Shown in pieces: positions 1-8,301 of a stretch of 21,712 bases of DNA. Under the pieces are notes generated by a model. The model did not search any database, was not told the DNA's origin, and worked only from the letters and a program-made list of their open reading frames with translations. The translations under genes were made by a program, and so were the position numbers. Each line of letters opens with the position of its first letter. The first letter of the stretch is position 1. This DNA is from Amphimedon queenslandica (lineage: Eukaryota > Porifera > Demospongiae > Haplosclerida > Niphatidae), in assembly GCF_000090795.2 (NCBI RefSeq), contig NW_003546432.1:97955-119666 (forward strand). Reading direction: 5' to 3'.

Positions 1-705
1 GATTGTTTGTTATGAGTACCGGTACTTCTTAAATGACCATAACTAAAAAATTTTTAGTCGGAATCAGCTCAAACTTTCTACACAGCATAAGGACATCAAT
101 ATGTATTATAAAATGTAATGAAAATTGAATGTGATTTCTGAGCCGTTTTTTTTGGAAAAACCACAGGGCATTTTACAGAAATTGGCTCGTTTTTTAAAAT
201 GGCCATAACTCAAAAACTTTTAGTCAGAATTAGCTCAAACTTTCTACAAAATATAAAAAGTAGTACATACACATACATGTAAGTTACGTGCATGTATGGA
301 TGTACATAATTATTTCACTAAACAAGAATTATGATGAATTTTATGTTGAAGTTGCACACAAATACTTAAAACTTATTCTATACCCTCAGCACTATAGCTA
401 CATGTAGAAGTAAATGTACACATACATGTACAGGATCACCTATAGTTATCGGCCCCCAGAAAATAGTGGGTGGGTGCGTCAGGAAATGACGTCACATGAT
501 TGGAAAAGATGGCGACTGAAAAGAAGCAGTACTAGGGACTACTAACCCCAACCCTAAAACAATAGCTAACTAGGGACACCTAAGCTAATTCAAAGCATTG
601 CGTGAGTCATTTCCTGCACGCCCACCCACTATTTCCTGGGGCCAATAACTTTAGGAGATCCCATGTACATGTATTCTTATAATTAAACAAAGTACAGTGC
701 ATTAC
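1..705. other. TOP1 pseudogene intron (between exons 14 and 15) with dispersed repeats
   Basis: Left-edge sequence holds two copies of the dispersed intronic repeat recognised by CATAACT...AGCTCAAACTTTCTAC (about 38-180 and 200-260), TACATGTA-type palindromes, and the MITE at 433-662. From about 184 it aligns with copy A from about 12847. No coding sequence is supported. Confidence 0.7.
433..662. mobile_element. 230-bp MITE with long terminal inverted repeats
   Basis: The ends are inverted repeats of about 58 bp. The left begins GGATCACCTATAGTTATCGG; the reverse complement of the right begins GGATCTCCTAAAGTTATTGG. Both continue into a shared GTGGGTGGGC-type block. ATGTACA flanks both sides (426-432, 663-669), a possible 7-bp target duplication, though the local sequence is rich in this word. 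Copy A lacks the element at the matching place (near 13055). The interior carries a perfect CRE (TGACGTCA, 487-494) and AAAGATGGCGAC (504-515). Confidence 0.85.
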
Positions 706-1317
706 CTTATCAGTGGCTTGTATTTCAAGTTTCTTAAGTTGTTCCTCTAGCTTTGGAAGCTGTTTCACTTTACTCTCTAGTTTCCTGAAGATTACAGAGA
801 TGCACAGAGTTAGTGGGTGGAGTTAGAACGTGTCTCTTACTTCTGCAGTTTAGAGTCTGAAGTTCCTTTCAATTCTTTCTTCATTTTCTTTATTTCTTTT
901 TTAGCATCAAGAATGGCTTCCTCTTTAGCTGTTATCTGATATCAATAAACAGATCACGTAACATGTACATGTAGTATGAACATATGGTTACATTATTAGT
1001 AAAAATGCATACGTGAATATGTTCCAGTCAATCCAATCCATTAAGTATATTGTTAAAATAAAGTCATAAACAATACATCAAGTATCATTGTAATGTACTG
1101 TACAAGCATGCAATGTTTCTGGATTGATAATCTAAACAGGTATACAATTGGCTCAAATGCAATGTACACAACAACACTCTTTAGGGCCAATTGGCTCAAA
1201 AATTCACAAAAACGATTAGAGTGCTAATTTTGCTATTTATAAATCGAAGCAATTTAGCACAAAATATGAGCAACTTTGAGCCAAAAGGTCCAAAACCATA
1301 CAAACCCTTGACAATAC

Positions 1318-2900
1318 TAAGTACATGTACATGTATGTGTCATTTATATGCTATATATGGTAAGTACATGTATCTTTGCCTGGAGGTTACTCATTTGTGT
1401 ATCAAAAGTCTTTGGAGCTGTTCTCTGATGGTTGCAGAGTACAGCCACAGCACGATTAGCTCTGTTGTATGATAATATCTTCTCATTAACAGTATCATCC
1501 TCTAATGGAATATAAATTAAAAGAAAGTAAATAAAGAAAATTCAACAATAAAAAAATATGTGTACATGTACATGTACATGCTTAAATCAGTACTGAAGTG
1601 AAAATATTTTGAACAAGATCTACTGTATGAAATTGACACACTTGTACGTGTACTGTACAGGTTTTCAGTTTACTATACTATTAAAAGAAGGCTTTAATGT
1701 TTTAAGTAACAATTACAACATTTTGGGTAACATCAACTATTATGTACATGTACTGTACATGTACATGTATGTATAATATATTATACATGTACATGTACAG
1801 TACCTTTAGTTAGTTCCTCATATGTAGTCAATGTACTGTATAGCGGGTAGTTTTGCAGAGGAAATTTTTTTTAATTTTGATGATTGGCGGGTTTCACATG
1901 TAATGGATATCAAAATGCTAGATTCACCAAAATTTATCCCCTACAAAAATCACCCACTATACAGTATGTTTACATGTACATGTACACATACTTGAACTTT
2001 GTTGTAATATCTAATGGAATCCTTTCCAAGGAAGTCAAACTCCACCATATCACTTTTACCATCCAACTCCTCATGTAACTCTATATAAATATAACAATCA
2101 ATAACCGCCCACTCACTAGCTGTGACATTAATTAGAATAACTCACTGATGTGTTCAACCCTCAAGGAGCAGCAACCGACAGTGTCGGCCGCCTCGTCAGC
2201 ATCTTTCTCATTCCCAGCCCCCAGAGCCAGTTTATGAAATACAGAGCAACCGCCCTATAATGGGTAATGAATAACATATACATATACATGTACATGTACA
2301 TGTACAGTGTAATCAAAATAGAAAAATCATGATACTACATGTACATGTACAGAAAATGTGAAGATATAATAAAAATACAAATTATGGGTACATGTACATC
2401 TGGCGTCATTCCAAACCACAAAACTTGCTACATGGCTATTATGTGTACATGTAATAACATGTAATGTGCAATGTATGTACATGTACATGTAATGAATAAC
2501 GCATAATCTGTAACAAAACATAATCTGTAACATAATCTGTAACGTATAATCGCCCAGACCACGCATAATCTGTAACGCATGTACTGTACATCTATACTGA
2601 ATAACATAATAATGTAATGTACAATGTATATGACTATATGTACATGTATAATGTAATCAAAATAGAAAAATCATGACACATGTACATGTACAGAATCCAA
2701 ATTTTTATCTAAATCAGCACAAAATTTCTTTCTACATTATGCATCAGAAAATATTATTAAAATTGAGAATTCTCTACTTGTGTACATGTATATCTGAAAA
2801 GGCAAGGGCATCAAATATATGTACATGTACATGCCTACCTCAAACTACATGTATACTTATGTACATGTTGCTACATGTAAAATACACGTACTCATGTAAA
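1318..2900. repeat. Dense cluster of TACATGTACATGTA palindromes (also throughout other TOP1 introns)
   Basis: The self-complementary word GTACATGTAC and its extensions recur many times, for example at about 1322, 1561, 1742, 1787, 2287, 2337, 2476 and 2820. They are equally common in copy A introns (13380-19400) and at 21510-21660. They are absent from exons, from the 3.5-kb element, and from about 7570 to 13050, which includes the death-domain gene. Confidence 0.85.
1836..1964. mobile_element. Palindromic MITE flanked by TA, copy B
   Basis: Inverted ends CTGTATAGCGGGTAG and the complement of CACCCACTATACAG, with TA on each side (1834-1835, 1965-1966), as in Tc1/mariner-type insertion. The matching element in copy A is at 15962-16092, so this insertion predates the TOP1 duplication. 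The deletion that removed exon 10 and most of exon 11 ends just before it. Confidence 0.75.
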
Positions 2901-3321
2901 CTAATAATAATGTTACCTTTGTCTTACAGCAGTTTCCCTGCTCTTCAAGTCGGACTCATAGTTGCGTCTTATCTCCTCAATACGTCCTTTGAGACGTTTC
3001 ACTGTCTCGTATTTAGCTAAATCCTTCTCTCCCTATATTGATAATACATGTACACATACATTAAATTGCAAGTACATGTACATTAAATTTTAATTACAAA
3101 CAAAGCAGTGCTTCAATTGAATTGGCTCAATTCCTACAATACCATTAGCCAAATTTACTTCATACAATAAGAGAAAGCTAGCCATTCCCAGGAAAAAAAT
3201 CTTACTAAGATCTTGAATAATCTGATCAGATGAGATAAGGTGAGATAAGGTGAGATAAGAGTTAAGAACAACCTTATAAGATCTTATTTGGATTTAGTCT
3301 GATTGATCTTAGCTATCATAT

Positions 3322-5252
3322 ACAGGCATAGTCTTACTTAAGATCTTACAAGAATTATCTTACAATATCACTGATAAGATTTACAGGCCGGATCTTACTT
3401 AAGATCTTACAAGAATTATCTTACAATATCACTGATAAGATTTACAGGCCGGATCTTACTTAAGATCTTACATGAATTATTTTACAATATCCCAGATAAG
3501 ATTTACAGGCCGGATCTTACTTAAGATCTTACATGAATTATCTTACAATATCACTGATAAAATTTACAGGTCGGATCTTACTTAAGATCTTACATGAATT
3601 ATCTTATAATATCACTGATAAGATTTACAGGCCGGATCTTACTTAAGATTTTACATGAATTATCTTACAATATCCCTGATAAGATTTACAGGCCGGATCT
3701 TACTTAAGATCTTACATGAATTATCTTACAATATCACTGATAAGATTTATAGGCCGGATCTTACATAAGATCTTACATGAATTATCTTACAATATCCCTG
3801 ATAAGATTTACAGGCCGGATCTTACTTAAGATCTTACATGAATTATCTTATAATATCCCTGATACGATTTACAGGCCGGATCTTACTTAAGATTTTACAT
3901 GAATTATCTTACAATATCACTGATAAGATTTATAGGCCGGATCTTACTTAAGATCTTACATGAATTATCTTACAATATCACTGATAAGATTTATAGGCTG
4001 AATCTTACTTAAGATCTTACATGAATTATCTTACAATATCACTGATAAGATTTACAGGTCGGATCTTACTTAAGATCTTACATGAATTATCTTACAATAT
4101 CACTGATAAGATTTTTAGGCTGAATCTTACTTAAGATCTTACATGAATTATCTTACAATATCACTGATAAGATTTTTAGGCTGAATCTTACTTAAGATCT
4201 TACATGAATTATCTTACAATATCACTGATAAGATTTACAGGTCGGATCTTACTTAAGATCTTACATGAACTATCTTACAATATCACTGATAAGATTTACA
4301 GGCCGGATCTTACTTAAGATCTTACAAGAATTATCTTACAATATCACTGATAAGATTTACAGGCCGGATCTTACTTAAGATCTTACATGAATTATTTTAC
4401 AATATCCCAGATAAGATTTACAGGCCGGATCTTACTTAAGATCTTACATGAATTATCTTACAATATCACTGATAAAATTTACAGGTCGGATCTTACTTAA
4501 GATCTTACATGAATTATCTTATAATATCACTGATAAGATTTACAGGCCGGATCTTACTTAAGATTTTACATGAATTATCTTACAATATCCCTGATAAGAT
4601 TTACAGGCCAGATCTTACTTAAGATCTTACATGAATTATCTTATAATATCCCTGATACGATTTACAGGCCGGATCTTACTTAAGATTTTACATGAATTAT
4701 CTTACAATATCACTGATAAGATTTATAGGCCGGATCTTACTTAAGATCTTACATGAATTATCTTACAATATCACTGATAAGATTTATAGGCTGAATCTTA
4801 CTTAAGATCTTACATGAATTATCTTACAATATCACTGATAAGATTTATAGGCTGAATCTTACTTAAGATCTTACATGAATTATCTTACAATATCACTGAT
4901 AAGATTTACAGGTCGGATCTTACTTAAGATCTTACATGAATTATCTTACAATATCACTGATAAGATTTTTAGGCTGAATCTTACTTAAGATCTTACATGA
5001 ATTATCTTACAATATCACTGATAAGATTTTTAGGCTGAATCTTACTTAAGATCTTACATGAATTATCTTACAATATCACTGATAAGATTTACAGGTCGGA
5101 TCTTACTTAAGATCTTACATGAATTATCTTACAATATCACTGATAAGATTTTTAGGCTGAATCTTACTTAAGATCTTACATGAACTATCTTACAATATCA
5201 CTGATAAGATTTACAGGCCCGATCTTATTTAAGATCTTACATGAATTATCTT
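3322..5252. repeat. 61-bp tandem array, 32 units, with 915-bp higher-order repeat
   Basis: The unit contains GATCTTACTTAAGATCTTAC, then ATGAATTATCTTACAATATC and ACTGATAAGATTTACAGGCC. The first and last units are exactly 31 x 61 bp apart (3332 to 5223). Variant units recur in the same order 915 bp (15 units) apart: the rare ATTATTTTACAATATCCCAG is at 3476 and 4391. The second block lacks two units present in the first and has extra units later, a sign of unequal exchange. Confidence 0.95.
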
Positions 5253-5519
5253 AACACATCACATCATAATAAGTCATGCAAGATCTTGAAAGATCTTACA
5301 AGTCGCATGACGTCACAGGAAGTAGTTGACAACCCACGATAGCCTTTACAAAAGTATGAGCATATAAAGAAAGCCAACTTCTAACAACATTGAAGTTAAT
5401 TAAGTCACCATATTATCACACAACATTATAGTATGCATTAATGCATTGTAAGATCTTGATCAGATCAGTCATTTTAATTATAAGGGATGTGACAAAATCC
5501 CATTTAATAAATCATAACT

Positions 5520-6510
5520 AAACTCTTTAAGATCTTGAAAGATCATACAAGATTTATACCTGATCTTAACTGATAATATAAGATTTAGTTCCTGATCTTG
5601 AAAGACTATGCAAGATTTAGTTCTTAATCTTGACTGATAAGTCAAGATAATGTAAGATTTATTGCCTGATCTTGAAAGATCATGCAAGATTTAGTTCCTG
5701 ATCTTGACTGATAATGTAAGATTTAATTCATGATCTTGAAAGACTATGCAAGATTGAGTTCTTAATCTTGACTGATAAGTCAAGATAATGTAAGATTTAT
5801 TGCCTGATCTTGAAAGATCATACAAGATTTATACCTGATCTTGACTGATAATGTAAGATTTAATTCCTGATCTTGAAAGGCTATGCAAGATTGAGTTCTT
5901 AATCTTGACTGATAAGTCAAGATAATGTAAGATTTATTGCCTGATCTTGAAAGATCATACAAGATTTATACCTGATCTTGACTGATAATATAAGATTTAT
6001 TGCCTGATCTTGAAAGATCATACAAGATTTAGTTCCTGATCTTGACTGATAATGTAAGATTTAATTCCTGATCTTGAAAGACTATGCAAGATTGAGTTCT
6101 TAATCTTGACTGATAAGTCAAGATAATGTAAGATTTATTGCCTGATCTTTAAAGATCATACAAGATTTAGTTCCTGATCTTGACTGATAATGTAAGATTT
6201 AATTCCTGATCTTGACAGACTATGCAAGATTGAGTTCTTAATCTTGACTGATAAGTCAAAATAATATAAGATTTATTGCCTGATCTTGAAAGATCATACA
6301 AGATTTAGTTCCTGATCTTGACTGATAATGTAAGATTTAATTCCTGATCTTGACAGACTATGCAAGATTGAGTTCTTAATCTTGACTGATAAGTCAAAAT
6401 AATGTAAGATTTATTGCCTGATCTTGAAAGATCATACAAGATTTAGTTCCTGATCTTGACTGATAATGTAAGATTTAGTTCCTGATCTTGATTGATAGCA
6501 TAAGATTAAT
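5520..6510. repeat. Second tandem array, ~32-bp units grouped as ~138-bp repeats
   Basis: The basic unit is CCTGATCTTGACTGATAATG plus TAAGATTTAATT, with variants. Three 32-bp units and one 42-bp unit make a repeat of 137-138 bp (GACTGATAAG at 5632, 5770, 5907), and later copies have added units. Read on the minus strand, the unit (ATCTTACATTATCA...AAGATCAGG) resembles half of the 61-bp unit, so the two arrays may be diverged copies in opposite orientation. Short minus-strand ORFs here only translate the repeat. Confidence 0.9.
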
Positions 6511-7676
6511 CGTCTGATCATGTCTGATCATGGAAGATTTATCATAAGATCTTGACAAGATTTATCATAAGATCTTGGCAAGAATTTGGAACTTCTTGTC
6601 TAATAATCTGGCAAGAACAGGCATGATTAATCATGCATGATCATTTTAAGGTTTCATAAGATCTTAAGTAAGATCTTACGTAAGATTTTTTCCCTGGGAT
6701 TAATTAAACTTGGAGCAAAACAGTCATTGACACACAAAATGAGAGCAAATTTGATGCAAATAAATCAAATTCCACAATAATGTTGTACCGGTAAACCAAC
6801 ATGCATCAATTACTACATGTATAGATGCATAGATTACAAGTACAGTACAAGTATCGATCATAATATTGTGTATAGTATTATTATTACACTCACCTTTAGT
6901 CTTGATGTTGGGTTGAGCATAACATATTTGATCTGGCCTTGAATGTTCTCAGTCCATGAAGCTAACCATGTGACCTTTAAAAAGGAGAGAAAGAGAGAGC
7001 TACTCAATGCAGTAATATTTTTTACATATATACCGTCCATGTACAAAATGTTTAAGCAGAGCAGATTAATGCCTCAAAAATTTGCTAAAATTTAAAAATG
7101 CTCATAACTCAAAAAATTAAGTCAGAATAAGGACATCAATATGTATCAGTGGGTTATGGGTAACCATAATGTGTACTATAATATGCATCATTATGGGTTA
7201 TTAAACCAAAACTATGAATAATTTATAACAGGTTTATAAATTGATTTCTGGTCCATAACCAATCCTGGTTACGTTAGTCTATTATATTCCTAGCCTAATG
7301 CAAAGGGTCTATTACTATTGGCAATGCAGAACGTTTTTATAGTTTTCCCATTCATTTTGATGGGAAAGGTTTCCGGACCGGGTGTCTTCCTTTAGTTTTT
7401 GTTGTGGGCAAGTCTGGTTTAGACTTTAGATAGTGAGTTTTTACCTCAGTTTTTTTGTGAGGATGAGGGTTTCTTTGTCGAAGTCGGTGTTTTGGTTGAA
7501 GGAGTTTTCTTGGGAGTTGTGGCCTTCTTGTCTGTAAATATACATGCACATGTATAATATTAATAAGACGCAAAATGTACAAATTGCACATGATGTATAT
7601 CTATAGATAAAACATTGTATATCTATATATAATACATTGCATAAATTACATAACTATAGACTTGGGCCAAAGTCTA

Positions 7677-7870
7677 TGGTTTTGCAACCAAACAAAGACC
7701 TTGTGTATGATAGAAAGTTTGATACCCTGCCAATGTTTTTTTCCAAAAAATAGCTCCAAAACATGCATCCCTAACTTTTATTACATTTTCTGATACATAT
7801 TGATGTCCTTAGTGCTGTGTAGAAAGTTTGAACTAATTCCAATTAAAACTTTTTGAGTTATGCCCATTTA
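7677..7870. repeat. Single copy of the ~175-bp dispersed intronic repeat (copy B)
   Basis: Contains ATTACATTTTCTGATACATA, then TTGATGTCC and AGAAAGTTTGA. It sits between the relics of exons 2 and 1 in the pseudogene, where copy A has five tandem copies (19968-21085). A shortened copy in the other orientation lies at about 7090-7147. Confidence 0.8.
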
Positions 7871-7950
7871 TAAAAATGCTCTTAAGAAACAATTCTCAAC
7901 ATCTGAAACTGATTCGAATCATTGTCTTCATCTTTATTCCATTCTCATCA

Positions 7951-8301
7951 TAGTAATGGGAACCACTGACATAAATTACATTATTAATCAGATGAACTAT
8001 ATTTATTCAAGGCTTGGGCTTTCTATACAGCATATGCATAATCTTAGCTCTTGTTCCATGGTCTTATTGCTGGTGGGACTGAAGAATCAACAGAGTATCT
8101 GTTTCTTATGTGGTATAGGCTAGAGTTGGTAGATGACAATAGTATTTGCAGTGCACCTAAGGATGTTACATCCACAAATGAACTTGTAAGGTTAATTTTA
8201 AGCAGCAAAAAATAAAATGCAAGTAATCACAAAAATGATTATAATTAATAATATATAATTGTACTATATCTAATTTTTGCATCGTCTAATTTGACAAATG
8301 A
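7951..8301. other. Unassigned stretch between TOP1 pseudogene and death-domain gene; possible plus-strand exon
   Basis: Homology to copy A stops near 7950. On the plus strand, 8048-8185 is an open 46-codon block (LLFHGLIAGGTEESTEYL at its start) with an AG just before it (TCTTAG) and GTAAGG just after, so it could be an exon or exon relic. The family is not recognised. The rest, to the death-domain stop at 8302, is AT-rich with no visible feature. Confidence 0.3.

Larger units (their letters stand above)
3187..6698. mobile_element. 3.5-kb non-autonomous transposon made mostly of tandem repeats
   Basis: Left end CCCAGGAAAAAAATCTTAC; reverse complement of the right end CCCAGGGAAAAAATCTTAC. Both are followed by a TAAGATCTT motif, giving a terminal inverted repeat of about 29 bp. 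ATT flanks each side (3184-3186, 6699-6701). In copy A the same intron reads straight through (GCCATTAATTGAAC near 17193), so this is a clean empty/filled pair. The body is a 61-bp array (3322-5252), a unique spacer (5253-5519) with CRE plus ETS-like TGACGTCACAGGAAG (5308-5322), a second array (5520-6510), and short unique ends. There is no transposase ORF. The superfamily is not assigned; a 3-bp duplication fits PIF/Harbinger-like or CACTA-like elements. Confidence 0.85.
706..7950 (-). pseudogene. TOP1: Degenerate second copy of TOP1 (copy B), extends past left edge
   Basis: Same orientation as copy A and alignable in exons and introns. Surviving pieces, in copy A exon numbers: 1 (7950-7900, interior lost), 2 (7531 to ~7352), 6 (6974-6894), 7 (3032-2917), 8 (2254-2146), 9 (2080-1992), 11 (about 15 nt ending at 1804), 12 (1501-1374), 13 (935-841), 14 (784-706). 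Exons 3-5 and 10 are absent; exon 15 would lie left of position 1. Lesions: exon 1 donor GT to TT and a 1-nt loss; in-frame TGA in exon 2 after SSSQKN; a 4-nt deletion in exon 8 between 2235 and 2236; the Arg488-equivalent codon AGG now GGG (2221-2219); exon 12 donor GT to AT (1373-1372). Exons 6, 7, 9, 13 and 14 remain open with good splice sites and mostly synonymous differences, so decay looks fairly recent. A translatable TOP1 from this locus is not credible. Confidence 0.93.

Noticed and set aside
1372..1502. AT donor of pseudogene exon 12 as a minor (U12) AT-AC intron
   Set aside because: The following bases ATACATGT do not match ATATCCTT, and copy A has an ordinary GT donor at the same place.
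3322..5252. Regular repeat array as a possible CRISPR
   Set aside because: Units are contiguous 61-bp repeats with no unique spacers, in an animal intron, inside an element with inverted ends.
5478..5962. Minus-strand ORFs reading DLSRSGNKSYIILTYQSR-like peptides
   Set aside because: They are translations of the tandem repeat; the two peptides are nearly the same because the DNA repeats.
7352..7591. Minus-strand 79-codon ORF as an independent gene
   Set aside because: It covers the broken exon 2 of TOP1 copy B; its first part is out of the TOP1 frame and its last part is in it.
7860..8123. Plus-strand 87-codon ORF
   Set aside because: It starts in the dispersed repeat and crosses the exon 1 relic of the pseudogene on the opposite strand.
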